This document shows, in pieces, positions 6,038 through 13,422 of a stretch of 13,434 bases of DNA. This DNA comes from an uncultured Selenomonadales bacterium (GTDB lineage: Bacteria; Bacillota; Clostridia; Christensenellales; QALW01). Under the pieces are notes generated by a model. That model ran no database searches, was not told where the DNA came from, and saw nothing but the letters and a program-made list of their open reading frames with translations. Numbering within the stretch: position 1 is the first letter of the stretch; each line of letters begins with the position of its first letter. A program made the position numbers and the translations under genes. The stretch spans positions 1 to 13,434 of the forward strand of contig CAJKLB010000050.1 in NCBI GenBank assembly GCA_905200615.1, in the 5' to 3' direction.

Positions 6038-8176
6038 CTAAATAAATTCCGCCTTTCCGCTGTCCGCCTCCAGCGAAAGACCGGTTGCCTCATGATACAG
6101 ATTCAAATTTGTTAAAATCGCTGTTTCTCCGTCCGGCAAATCCAAATCGCCCGCGTGATATAACGCCCGAAAATGCTGTTCATAAACGGAAACGCCATAC
6201 TGCTGCAATCGGCGAAACAGCTGTCGACTGTGTTCTCCCCCGCGCAGCCGATCTACAAGTGCGGCGCCCTCGTTTAACGGAATATAAACCGTGCGTGTGT
6301 TGCTTTCAATCAAATGAAATTGCTCCGCGATCGTTCGAAACGGCATCGCAGAATTCCGGATCAGCTGAAGAATTTTCTTTTGATCCTGCGCGGCTTCTCC
6401 TTTTAAATCCAACAATTCATGAAAATAGTTGAAAATGGCTTGTTTGCTATCCAATTCTTCAAATTGGGAAATGGTCCGCCTTCCCGCAGCAATCGGAATT
6501 GAAAAAAGCGGCGGAGGCGCATCCGGGCCTCTGAAAACAGTAACAACAGACTCAATGGGTTGCCGTTTTCCCTCCCGGTTGCATCGTCCGGCAGCCTGCA
6601 AGATTGAATCCAGCCCGGCTTCCTCCCGAAAAACAGTAGGAAAGTCTACATCCACTCCCGCCTCAATTAAGGAAGTGGAAACCACCCTGCAGGCAAGTCC
6701 GTTTTGCAGGCGAAAACGGATTTGTTCCAATATGGCCCGGCGATGCGCCGGATACATTAAAGTGGAAAGATGATAAGCCCCTTCCGGTTCCAGCTGCTCC
6801 CAAATAATCCGTGCGCTTTTCCGTGTATTTACAATACAGAGTACCTGTTTTTTCTCCTGCATTTTGTCTGCCAATTCTCTCCAGCTGAGCGTTCCCGCTT
6901 TCTGAAAGCACGTGCGGCGGAAATTCTCTTGACAAACAATCCCTTCCGAACAGATTTCTGTCTGCGGATATTCGGGCAAAAATTTTTTAAAAAGATTTCC
7001 CAGCGCCGGTTGCGTAGCCGTACACAATACAGCGGATACATGATAAAAACGAATCAACTGAGAAATCGCATATATGCATGGCTGCAAATACGGTATCGGC
7101 AGCATCTGGGCTTCATCAAAAATAATGACGCTCTGCGCTAAATTATGCAGCTTGCGGCACTGAGAAGATCGATTGGAAAAAAGAGACTCAAAAAATTCAA
7201 CTGCGGTGGTAACGATAATAGGAATATCCCAGTTTTCTGCGGCTTTCGCCATCCGAACGATATCCGGAGTGGCTTCTTCTCCAATCTCATATAAAACGCC
7301 CGAATGATGCTCCAAAACATTTTTTTCTCCCAAAATATTTCGAAACACCGCGGCGTTTTGCTCAATAATAGAGGTATACGGAACCACATAAATGACCCGT
7401 TGAAATCCTTGTGTTTTAGCATGATGCAAAGCAAAAGCTAACGAGGAGACTGTTTTCCCCCCTCCTGTCGGAATCGTCAAAGTGAATAATCCCGGAGCCA
7501 TCCGATCCCCCTGTTTTTGACAACAGCGAAGAATTTCACAACGGTTTCGATTCAGCGGTGTCTGAGGCGGGAACCATCCTTCACAAAAATGATCCAGCCT
7601 GTCCGTCAAAGCCGCAATGGAATCCGCTTGGTTTTCTGATTTTTCCCCTTGCATAAATTCTTCTGTATCCAAAAAATCTGCATCCGTCAAGCAAGAATAT
7701 AACATTCGTATAAAAAACATCACATCTTCCGGATTTCCATGATTGATGGACGGTGCTTTTGCTTGGGGAAGGTTTATTTCCGTTTGCCACGGAGAATAAT
7801 CTTCAAGTTTTCCCTTTCCCACGCGCTGCAAGCGCCCTAAAAATGTGGCAGAATCCGAGTTGTCTGTTCGGCTTCCGCCATCGGGAAGCCCCCCGTGATG
7901 TCCCATGATTGAAAAAGCCGCGTAGATTTGGTTTTGTTTTATACATTCCGCCGCGCCTGCTGTCGCATGATCAACTCGCTCGGCAGAGCCCCGTATTCGC
8001 CGTTGAAATGCATCTGAATATTTGCCGAGATCGTGCGCCCATCCGGCAAGCTGTCCCTGCTCTTCCGCGTCAAAAGCAGCTGCAAAAGACGCTGCTCTTG
8101 TTTCGGTCCCGATCAGATGCTCCCGCACCGACTGTCTGCGCCCGTCCAAGGCGATATGCGCAAGAAATTCAGGCAC
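6038..8176 (-). CDS. cas3: CRISPR-associated nuclease-helicase Cas3 (HD + SF2 helicase)
   Basis: Cas3 is recruited by DNA-bound Cascade and unwinds and degrades the target. The N-terminal HD nuclease domain shows REHL (His20), WAHDLGKYSDAF (His48-Asp49) and GHHGGLPDGG (His93-His94). The helicase core follows with Walker A PTGGGKT (236-242), Walker B DEAQ (354-357), TAT (386-388), LIEAGVDVDFP, and the arginine-finger motif QAAGRCNREG (527-536). The C-terminal domain ends at a TAG that is part of the cas5c ribosome binding region. The start is uncertain: a GTG at 8203 (721 residues) lies upstream of the only good Shine-Dalgarno, AAGGAG (8187-8192), while the GTG at 8176 (712 residues) follows it by 10 bases and gives the expected I-C start close to FLAHI. 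TTG codons at 8182 and 8185 are less likely. It is the first gene of the cas operon. Confidence 0.95.
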   Translation of the reverse strand: MPEFLAHIALDGRRQSVREHLIGTETRAASFAAAFDAEEQGQLAGWAHDLGKYSDAFQRRIRGSAERVDHATAGAAECIKQNQIYAAFSIMGHHGGLPDGGSRTDNSDSATFLGRLQRVGKGKLEDYSPWQTEINLPQAKAPSINHGNPEDVMFFIRMLYSCLTDADFLDTEEFMQGEKSENQADSIAALTDRLDHFCEGWFPPQTPLNRNRCEILRCCQKQGDRMAPGLFTLTIPTGGGKTVSSLAFALHHAKTQGFQRVIYVVPYTSIIEQNAAVFRNILGEKNVLEHHSGVLYEIGEEATPDIVRMAKAAENWDIPIIVTTAVEFFESLFSNRSSQCRKLHNLAQSVIIFDEAQMLPIPYLQPCIYAISQLIRFYHVSAVLCTATQPALGNLFKKFLPEYPQTEICSEGIVCQENFRRTCFQKAGTLSWRELADKMQEKKQVLCIVNTRKSARIIWEQLEPEGAYHLSTLMYPAHRRAILEQIRFRLQNGLACRVVSTSLIEAGVDVDFPTVFREEAGLDSILQAAGRCNREGKRQPIESVVTVFRGPDAPPPLFSIPIAAGRRTISQFEELDSKQAIFNYFHELLDLKGEAAQDQKKILQLIRNSAMPFRTIAEQFHLIESNTRTVYIPLNEGAALVDRLRGGEHSRQLFRRLQQYGVSVYEQHFRALYHAGDLDLPDGETAILTNLNLYHEATGLSLEADSGKAEFI

Positions 8177-8228
8177 AATCAACAAACTCCTTACATAAAA
8201 CACATCTATTTACATTATATACAAAAAT

Positions 8229-8257
8229 ATTATACCATCTTCATTTTCATTTGACAA
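8229..8257 (-). promoter_or_regulatory. Promoter of the cas operon
   Basis: On the minus strand, TTGTCA (8252-8257) and TATAAT (8229-8234) are separated by 17 bases, and TGG directly before the -10 gives an extended -10 element. Transcription would start near 8222, leaving a leader of about 45 bases before cas3. No other comparably good promoter is seen inside the operon, where genes overlap or nearly touch. The near-consensus match suggests substantial basal expression unless repressed. Confidence 0.85.
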
Positions 8258-8280
8258 GATCTGATAAATATTTTATTGAA

Positions 8281-8296
8281 TATTTGTAAACAAATA
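8281..8296. promoter_or_regulatory. 16-bp dyad upstream of the cas promoter
   Basis: TATTTGT (8281-8287) and ACAAATA (8290-8296) are perfect inverted arms separated by AA. The dyad ends 24 bases upstream of the cas -35 hexamer, inside an AT-rich region that could also act as an UP element. It could be a binding site for a regulator. In such AT-rich DNA a chance palindrome of this size is possible. Confidence 0.4.
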
Positions 8297-8502
8297 GTTT
8301 TTTGATTTTTCCGTTTCACAGTGCCGGATCAAAAATAAAGAGGAAAAGACATGCTAAACGCAGCAGACTTCCGCGCAAAAAAATAAAACATCCCCCAGAA
8401 TCAAACAATTTCTTCTAAGAAATATGATATGATTTTGAAAGATGCTTGATATTCCCTGTTTAAGGAAGATTCTTTAACCACTTTTCGTACTATGTTTCCG
8501 GA
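8297..8502. other. Untranslated spacer between the DUF1292 gene and the cas promoter
   Basis: About 200 bases without a supported gene. A plus-strand 11-codon ORF (8351-8386) after a weak GAGG is the only coding-like item, and I do not count it. No RNA gene or further promoter was recognised. Confidence 0.4.
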
Positions 8503-8544
8503 AAAACAAAAACGGAGCCGTCAGCAATATGCTTAAGCTCCGTT
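8503..8544 (-). terminator. Rho-independent terminator of the DUF1292 gene
   Basis: On the minus strand, AACGGAGC and GCTCCGTT (plus-strand 8537-8544 and 8511-8518) form an 8-bp stem. The T-rich tail TTTTTGTTTTT follows, overlapping the end of the stem. It starts four bases after the TGA of the DUF1292 gene and should insulate the cas operon from it. Confidence 0.9.
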
Positions 8545-8548
8545 CTTT

Positions 8549-8887
8549 TCAATACTCGCAGCAGCAATCATCACAGCAGCAATCGTCATCGCTGTCTTCT
8601 TCGTGACAGCCGCCGCAGCTGCAGCAATCATGCGTGCATCCGCCTTGGGCATGCTCTAATAATTCCATAATAAACGGCGTGATTTTTTCCATTTCATCAT
8701 CATCGGGCATGGCAAAAGAAAATTCCCCCTCTTTTTCTTCCATGCGCATAACATATATCCCGTCATCTTCAGCATCCTCGGGGGTTGCTAAAAGGGCGTA
8801 ATTTTTTCCTTCAAAAGAAAACCGTTCTATCATCATCAGCCCGATTTGATTGCCCGCATCATCCTGAAAATATAATAAATCATCCAT
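8549..8887 (-). CDS. DUF1292-family small acidic protein with Cys-rich tail
   Basis: The first about 80 residues of this 112-residue protein match the DUF1292 (YrzB-like) family: an acidic start FQDDAGNQIG, then YALLATPEDAEDDGIYVMRME. The family's function is unknown to me. The last 29 residues are exceptional: 11 Cys (84, 88, 89, 91, 94, 103-105, 108-110), with two His and many Asp/Glu, including CCCDDCCC. Such a tail could bind soft metals such as Zn, Cu or Cd, or an iron-sulfur cluster (inference). It is partly built from a 15-base tandem duplication (8559-8588). The ATG at 8887 has GGAGG nine bases upstream, and the gene has its own promoter and terminator, so it looks like a single-gene unit. 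In Bacillota, DUF1292 genes often lie near yrrK/alaS, which are not seen here. Confidence 0.85.
   Translation of the reverse strand: MDDLLYFQDDAGNQIGLMMIERFSFEGKNYALLATPEDAEDDGIYVMRMEEKEGEFSFAMPDDDEMEKITPFIMELLEHAQGGCTHDCCSCGGCHEEDSDDDCCCDDCCCEY
8559..8588. repeat. 15-bp tandem duplication in the Cys-rich tail coding sequence
   Basis: Two adjacent 15-base units, CAGCAGCAATCATCA (8559-8573) and CAGCAGCAATCGTCA (8574-8588), differ at one position. On the coding (minus) strand each unit encodes Asp-Asp-Cys-Cys-Cys, giving the DDCCCDDCCC stretch. This indicates tail growth by slippage or unequal exchange. Confidence 0.85.
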
Positions 8888-8925
8888 TATAAAAAACCTC
8901 CGTAACCTTTAAAGTATTTTTGTTT

Positions 8926-8954
8926 ATTATATTGGTTTCTGCAATGATTGGCAA
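8926..8954 (-). promoter_or_regulatory. Promoter of the DUF1292 gene
   Basis: On the minus strand, TTGCCA (8949-8954) and TATAAT (8926-8931) are separated by 17 bases and lie about 40 bases upstream of the start codon. The region is shared with the divergent promoter for the DUF1385 gene, but the two promoters do not overlap. Confidence 0.85.
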
Positions 8955-9025
8955 GCTAATTTAAAAAATTTTTTATGGTTTATTTCACCAAAATAATTGC
9001 TGCTCTATTTTTTCCGTTTGTTTGC

Positions 9026-9059
9026 TTGCCTTCAACCGCGTTTTATATTATACTATAAT
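9026..9059 (+). promoter_or_regulatory. Promoter of the DUF1385-prmC-prfA operon
   Basis: Two overlapping arrangements are possible, each with a 17-base spacer: TTGCCT (9026-9031) with TATACT (9049-9054), or TTCAAC (9031-9036) with TATAAT (9054-9059). Both would start transcription roughly 40-50 bases before the first gene. Confidence 0.75.
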
Positions 9060-9110
9060 AATAATTCAGTTATTTTAAGAGTAATATTTCTGCTCGGGAA
9101 AGGACGTAAA

Positions 9111-10196
9111 ATGAAATATACAAAAATAGGCGGACAGGCGGTAATGGAAGGCGTCATGATGCGTTCCTCTTCTTCCATGGTCATGTCTGTACGCCGCAGT
9201 GACGGTTCCATTGTTGTAGAAAAAACAAAGCTCAGCCAAGCGAAATGGCGCAAAACCGTTGCCAAAATTCCTATTGTACGGGGAGTCGTAGCTTTTGTGG
9301 ATTCCCTGATTCAAGGAATGAAACTTACCTCTCATTCCGCCGAAATGTACGGCGAAGACGCTACAAAAGATTTGGAACCTACAAAATTTGAAAAGTGGCT
9401 CTCTAAAACTCTTCATGTAAAAATAGAGACCATTGCTATTGTTCTGGGTATTGTTTTTGGCCTGGCGCTTTCTTTTGCACTGTTTATTTTTCTTCCTTCC
9501 TTAGTTTCAAAGGCCGTTTGGAGCATATTGGGCGCTTCTTATGGAATAACGGCTGAAAACGCGACCTTGGGCGTGAAGCTGGCGCTGGATATCTTGGAGG
9601 GAATCATTAAAATTCTGATCTTTGTAGGTTATATCGTTGCAATTGCTTTTATGAAAGATATTAAGCGCCTGTTTATGTATCACGGCGCCGAACATAAAGT
9701 CATTTCCTGCTATGAGCACGGAGAAGAACTCACCGTAGAAAACGCAAAAAAATATTCCACGTCCCATCCGCGCTGCGGAACCTCTTTCATTTTTATTATT
9801 ATGGTGATTGGAATTCTGGTAACCGCCATGGCAGATCATCTTTTCGGTTTAAGTACGGCAACACCGGCCGCCATGGTGATTCGCCTTGGGGTAAAGCTTT
9901 TGCTGCTTCCGCTGATTGCCGGTATATCCTATGAAATTTTAAAACTGTTGGCTATGAACGATAATGTCGTATTTCGAATTCTGCGCTCCCCTGGTATGCT
10001 GCTGCAAAAGCTTTCCACTCGCCAGCCGGATGACAGCATGCTGGAGGTTTCCATTACCAGTTTTAAAAATGTACTGTATATGGACGGTGTTATGAAAGAG
10101 CCTCAGGAAGAGAATACGGAAGAAGCAAAAGACCCTGTTGAAACAGCCGCGGAAGACGGTACGGAAACGACTTCATCTTCAGCGGAGGCATTATGA
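9111..10196 (+). CDS. DUF1385 (YqhQ-like) polytopic membrane protein
   Basis: A 361-residue membrane protein of the DUF1385 family, annotated in databases as a putative metal-dependent enzyme; its reaction is not known to me. Family motifs are GGQAVMEGVMMR (7-18), MYHGAEHKVISCYE (about 189-202), HPRCGTSF (219-226) and LQKLSTRQPDD (298-308). Conserved His191, Glu194, His195, His219 and Cys222 are plausible metal ligands. Hydrophobic segments lie near 106-130, 163-181, 224-243 and 258-275. The C-terminus from about 330 is an acidic, Ser/Thr-rich tail. The ATG at 9111 was chosen because it begins the family N-terminus and has AAAGGA six bases upstream; an in-frame ORF extends further 5' but lacks this. 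The stop overlaps prmC (ATGA). Linkage to prmC and prfA is a common Bacillota arrangement. Confidence 0.9.
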   Translation: MKYTKIGGQAVMEGVMMRSSSSMVMSVRRSDGSIVVEKTKLSQAKWRKTVAKIPIVRGVVAFVDSLIQGMKLTSHSAEMYGEDATKDLEPTKFEKWLSKTLHVKIETIAIVLGIVFGLALSFALFIFLPSLVSKAVWSILGASYGITAENATLGVKLALDILEGIIKILIFVGYIVAIAFMKDIKRLFMYHGAEHKVISCYEHGEELTVENAKKYSTSHPRCGTSFIFIIMVIGILVTAMADHLFGLSTATPAAMVIRLGVKLLLLPLIAGISYEILKLLAMNDNVVFRILRSPGMLLQKLSTRQPDDSMLEVSITSFKNVLYMDGVMKEPQEENTEEAKDPVETAAEDGTETTSSSAEAL

Positions 10197-11032
10197 CGGT
10201 AGGTGAGGCGCTGCTTTATGCGCGGCAGGTTTTAAAGGACGTTCCCGACCGCGATGTGGACGCGGCCTGGATTGTAGGCTGGGTATCCGGACTCAGCCGA
10301 AGCCGCCTTCAGCTGGAAAAGGCCATGGAACTGACACAGCAGCAGCAGAACACCTTATGCCGAATATTAGCGCGGCGCGCGAAGCGGGAGCCTCTGCAAT
10401 ATATCTTCGGCCGGCTTCCCTTTTTGAATATCGAACTGAAAACTGACAGCCGCGCGCTGATTCCGCGGGACGAAACGGCTATTTTGACCGAGCTGGCTCT
10501 TTCAATCATTACGCAAAAGAAGTATCAGAGCATGCTGGATCTTTGTACCGGTTCCGGCGCTATTGCCTTGGCATGCAAATATAATCTGCCGTATCTTTCG
10601 GTATGTGCCTCCGATATCAGCGCAGACGCGTTATCTTTGGCCAAAGAAAACGCCCAAAAATTAGGGCTGGCTGTGGAATGGCAGGAAAGCGATTTGTTTG
10701 CCCGCCTTGAATCAAGAACATTTGATTGCATTTTATCCAACCCTCCGTATATTGCTCAGCGCGATTTAGAAAAATTAGAAAAAGAACTTTCTTTTGAGCC
10801 GCAGAACGCACTTGACGGCGGCGCCGACGGATTGGATTTTTATCGGGAAATTATCGCCCAAGCCTCCCGACATCTGAATTCCGGCGGTATGTTAATGTTT
10901 GAAATGGGTGCCGGTCAACGTGAAGTGATTGAATATCTGATGATAAAAGCCGGATTTTGCGACATCACCGTTACCAATGACTATTCAGGAATCGAACGAA
11001 TCATACATTGTTTTAAAGAGGATGAATCATGA
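10193..11032 (+). CDS. prmC: Peptide chain release factor N5-glutamine methyltransferase PrmC
   Basis: PrmC uses S-adenosylmethionine to methylate the Gln of the GGQ motif of release factors, which speeds peptide release. The 279-residue product has an N-terminal helical domain (about 1-80), the sequence LIPRDETAILTE (family IPRPETE), the SAM-binding loop DLCTGSGAIALA (116-127), and the catalytic NPPY at 183-186. Two small departures from the usual family pattern are visible: Asp instead of Pro in IPRDET, and Cys instead of Gly in DLCTGSG. Neither touches the NPPY motif. The start overlaps the DUF1385 stop and the stop overlaps prfA (both ATGA), so the enzyme and its likely substrate are translationally coupled. 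Confidence 0.96.
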   Translation: MTVGEALLYARQVLKDVPDRDVDAAWIVGWVSGLSRSRLQLEKAMELTQQQQNTLCRILARRAKREPLQYIFGRLPFLNIELKTDSRALIPRDETAILTELALSIITQKKYQSMLDLCTGSGAIALACKYNLPYLSVCASDISADALSLAKENAQKLGLAVEWQESDLFARLESRTFDCILSNPPYIAQRDLEKLEKELSFEPQNALDGGADGLDFYREIIAQASRHLNSGGMLMFEMGAGQREVIEYLMIKAGFCDITVTNDYSGIERIIHCFKEDES

Positions 11033-12099
11033 TAAAAAAACTGGAAGAAATGGCTGTGCGCTATGAGGAACTGAATCAAAAACTCAGTGAGCCGGATATC
11101 ATTGCCGACCGTGAGCTTTGGCAAAAGCTTGCCAAGGAACATTCTTTTTTAGCCCAGATCATGAGCAAATATGAAGAATATAAGAAATTGACGAAACAGC
11201 TTGACGACGCCCGGGAGCTGGCTGAGTCCGAAGAGGAAGAAATCGCGCAGCTGGCTCAGCAGGAAATTTCCGATACACAGCTTTTGCTGGAGAAAACCGA
11301 AAAAGAATTAAAAGAACTTCTTGCGCCGCGGGATCCTTCGGATGATAAAAACGTAGTGCTTGAGCTGCGTGCCGGTACCGGCGGGGAAGAAGCCGCGCTT
11401 TTTGCCGCCGATCTTCTGCGCATGTATATGCGCTATGCCGAAAAAAAAGGCTGGCGCTTTGAAATTACCGATATGAACGGCACGGAAATCAACGGAATCA
11501 AAGAAGCTACCTGTCTCGTTTCCGGACGGGAAGTTTTCCGGCATTTAAAATACGAAAGCGGCGCGCATCGAGTGCAGCGGGTTCCCGTTACCGAGTCCGG
11601 CGGACGCATCCATACCTCCGCAGCAACGGTGGCCGTTTTGCCGGAAGCGGAAGATATTGATATTACAATCGATCCAAACGATCTTTTAATTGAAACACAT
11701 CGTTCCACCGGCGCGGGCGGCCAGCATATCAACAAAACGGAATCCGCTGTGCGAATGGTACATTTGCCTACCGGTATTGAAGTAAACTGTCAGGATGAAA
11801 AATCACAGATCAAAAACCGTGAAAAAGCCCTAAAAGTTATGAAATCCCGCGTATATGATTATTACCGTTCCCTTGCGGATGAAAAATACAGCGGTATGCG
11901 CCGTTCACAAGTGGGAAGCGGCGATCGCAGCGAGCGAATCCGTACCTATAATTTTCCCCAGGGACGGGTTACCGATCATCGTATCGGACTGACGTTATAT
12001 AAATTGGAAAGCTTTTTAAACGGCGATATGGACGAAATGATCTTCGCGCTCATTTTAGCCGGCAGTACCGGTGATATCGAGACGGTTGCGGAAGAATAA
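11029..12099 (+). CDS. prfA: Peptide chain release factor 1 (RF1)
   Basis: RF1 reads UAA and UAG stop codons and triggers peptide release at the ribosome. The 356-residue product carries the RF1 codon-recognition tripeptide PVT (186-188, in RVQRVPVTESGGR), which distinguishes it from RF2 (SPF). The GGQ motif is at 230-232 in STGAGGQHINKTESAVR; Gln232 is the expected PrmC target. An N-terminal coiled-coil-like domain spans about 1-95. The length is normal and the gene is intact. It is the last gene of the operon, with a terminator about 90 bases after the TAA. Confidence 0.97.
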   Translation: MIKKLEEMAVRYEELNQKLSEPDIIADRELWQKLAKEHSFLAQIMSKYEEYKKLTKQLDDARELAESEEEEIAQLAQQEISDTQLLLEKTEKELKELLAPRDPSDDKNVVLELRAGTGGEEAALFAADLLRMYMRYAEKKGWRFEITDMNGTEINGIKEATCLVSGREVFRHLKYESGAHRVQRVPVTESGGRIHTSAATVAVLPEAEDIDITIDPNDLLIETHRSTGAGGQHINKTESAVRMVHLPTGIEVNCQDEKSQIKNREKALKVMKSRVYDYYRSLADEKYSGMRRSQVGSGDRSERIRTYNFPQGRVTDHRIGLTLYKLESFLNGDMDEMIFALILAGSTGDIETVAEE

Positions 12100-12186
12100 G
12101 GATTGCTTTTGATTATTTACCAATTGCAAATTTTCCTTTTTAAAAACAAACAGCGGAATAAAAAATTCTATCATGAACAAAAAAAT

Positions 12187-12228
12187 AAGCAGTGCCTTTC
12201 TGTATGGAATCGCCTGCTTTTTTATTTG
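12187..12228 (+). terminator. Probable terminator after prfA
   Basis: AAGCAG (12187-12192) and CTGCTT (12214-12219) pair, extended by two GC pairs past a bulged T, and are followed by TTTTTATTT. An A-run precedes the left arm, so it may also work in the other direction, though no minus-strand gene ends here. Confidence 0.7.
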
Positions 12229-12659
12229 TACAAAGATATAAAACAGAAACGTTCAGCGTTCATAGTTTCGGCAATAAGGTACTCTTTACAGTCAATAAAA
12301 AAGCGGCTGTATAACAACAGGGTTTCGCCCCCTCTTTTTTCCCGTTGTATGCTATCTGATGAAAAGTCAACACCCCCAAGCACCTTAAATAAAAATTTCC
12401 CCGGTTTCTCGCTTGATATTTTTCATTTATATCTCTTTTAATAAGTCTGCTGCCGTTGTCTTACAACAAGCTGTAAGAGAGCAGGAGCGAAAAAAGCAAT
12501 CCTTGCGTCTCCGATACCACTCTTTATTTCCGTTCTATCACAAAAGCGGAATCTTCTCGTGCCGGATACCAAACTATTCCGAAGAGTTTTTCAGAAAGAT
12601 CAACTCTTACGCAAGCGTATTTTCTTAAGCATTTGAAATTCTTTCTTTGTTCCGATACG

Positions 12660-12689
12660 TTTTCATAACGAAAAAAAACGGTATGAAAA
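12660..12689. other. Stem-loop with 11-bp near-perfect stem
   Basis: TTTTCATAACG (12660-12670) and CGGTATGAAAA (12679-12689) pair with one mismatch around a loop of eight A. No T-run follows, so it is not a clear terminator. Its function is unknown. Confidence 0.4.
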
Positions 12690-12896
12690 AATCAAAAAAT
12701 TTTCTTTTGAAAGCCGAAAACAAGGAAAAGTTAAACTATACCGATAGTATCTTTTCATTCCTTGCCCCTTGTGTCATTTCATCTGCCATTGGCTTCCATC
12801 TTTTACGTATATAGAGATCAAGTAAAAGTATACTTACCTTTGGGGGTTTTTCTTATCCATGAAACCTTATAACACCTCTCCCCTTTTTACCGCCTT

Positions 12897-12922
12897 TTTT
12901 TGTTGTTCCATAGCAACAAAAA
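12897..12922. other. Stem-loop with 9-bp perfect stem
   Basis: TTTTTGTTG (12897-12905) and CAACAAAAA (12914-12922) are perfectly complementary around an 8-base loop. It has low GC, lies about 50 bases upstream of the GntR promoter, and could be a weak bidirectional terminator. Confidence 0.35.
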
Positions 12923-12974
12923 CAATACAAAAAAAACAATATAATAAGAAGATGAAAAATTTTTTATTTTGATA

Positions 12975-13003
12975 TTGACACAGGAAATGGTTTATGCTAC
13001 ACT
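12975..13003 (+). promoter_or_regulatory. Promoter of the GntR-ABC transporter operon
   Basis: A consensus TTGACA (12975-12980) and TACACT (12998-13003) are separated by 17 bases, with TGC before the -10 as an extended element. This strong promoter is overlapped by operator-like dyads, fitting autorepression by the GntR protein. Confidence 0.85.
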
Positions 13004-13029
13004 AAGTGTACTATTGATAATAGAACATT
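12998..13029. promoter_or_regulatory. Likely GntR (YtrA-type) operator overlapping the -10
   Basis: Two linked symmetries are visible. TACACT-A-AGTGTA (12998-13010) is a perfect 13-base dyad that includes the -10. AGTGTA (13005-13010) is followed after 13 bases by AACATT (13024-13029), and the 13 bases themselves are a perfect dyad, CTATT-GAT-AATAG. From memory, the Bacillus subtilis YtrA operator is AGTGTA-13 bp-TACACT; here the right half matches 4 of 6. The match and symmetry are seen; binding is inferred. Confidence 0.6.
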
Positions 13030-13047
13030 TAGGACGGGAGGGCGGTT

Positions 13048-13422
13048 ATGTTTATTATTGATTTGAGTTCTCGACTTGCTATTTATGAACAAATCGTACG
13101 GCAAGTGGAAGAGGGAATTCTAAAGGGATTGCTGCAGCCTAAAGAACAGCTGCCCAGCGTACGCTCACTTTCCCTTGAGCTTGCTCTGAATCCCAACACG
13201 GTATCCAAAGCGTATACCGAGCTGGAACGGCGCGGCATTATATATACCGCCGTGGGGAAAGGCTGCTTTATTGCCCCCAATGCCTACACCGTTATTTCCC
13301 AAAAGATTACCGAAAATTTTGAGGAATTTTTGCGGCAGGTAAAAAATTATAAAGCGGCGGGCGTTTCTGCGGAAAAGCTGATCTCCCTGATACAGCAACT
13401 TTATAAGGAGGAAACCGAATGA
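13048..13422 (+). CDS. GntR-family transcriptional regulator, YtrA subfamily
   Basis: A 124-residue repressor with an N-terminal winged helix. The segment LPSVRSLSLELALNPNTVSK (about 35-54) is the recognition helix region typical of GntR, followed by AYTELERRGII and the wing AVGKGCFI. The C-terminal part (about 80-124) is only a short two-helix dimerisation segment, which is the mark of the YtrA subfamily rather than FadR or HutC types. YtrA regulators usually control adjacent ABC transporters and their own operon. Here the stop overlaps the start of the next gene (ATGA), and a strong operator-promoter arrangement lies just upstream. The ATG at 13048 has GGGAGG six bases upstream. The inducer is not predictable from the sequence; YtrA homologues often respond to cell-wall-active or membrane-active compounds. 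Confidence 0.92.
   Translation: MFIIDLSSRLAIYEQIVRQVEEGILKGLLQPKEQLPSVRSLSLELALNPNTVSKAYTELERRGIIYTAVGKGCFIAPNAYTVISQKITENFEEFLRQVKNYKAAGVSAEKLISLIQQLYKEETE

Larger units (their letters stand above)
12229..12970. other. Gene-free AT-rich intergenic region
   Basis: About 740 bases in which I can support no protein or RNA gene. Short open frames are present on the plus strand, but they lack ribosome binding sites and family resemblance. The stretch 12440-12640 has a more even base composition than its flanks and may be a decayed gene, but I could not identify it in any frame. Two stem-loops (12660-12689 and 12897-12922) are listed separately. Confidence 0.5.

Noticed and set aside
6085..7141. 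Plus-strand open frames opposite cas3
   Set aside because: They lie antisense to conserved helicase motifs and are explained by composition.
8351..8386. Eleven-codon ORF after GAGG upstream of the cas promoter
   Set aside because: It is too short, has a weak ribosome site and no promoter or partner; chance is sufficient.
8997..9110. Longer N-terminus for the DUF1385 protein
   Set aside because: This stretch holds the promoter, and the family start is at 9111 with a good ribosome binding site.
12103..12628. Two short plus-strand open frames after prfA
   Set aside because: The first spans the terminator, and both begin at non-ATG codons without ribosome sites; no family recognised.
12100..13047. 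tRNA, riboswitch or T-box in the intergenic region
   Set aside because: I looked for cloverleaf, T-box and common riboswitch cores and saw none.
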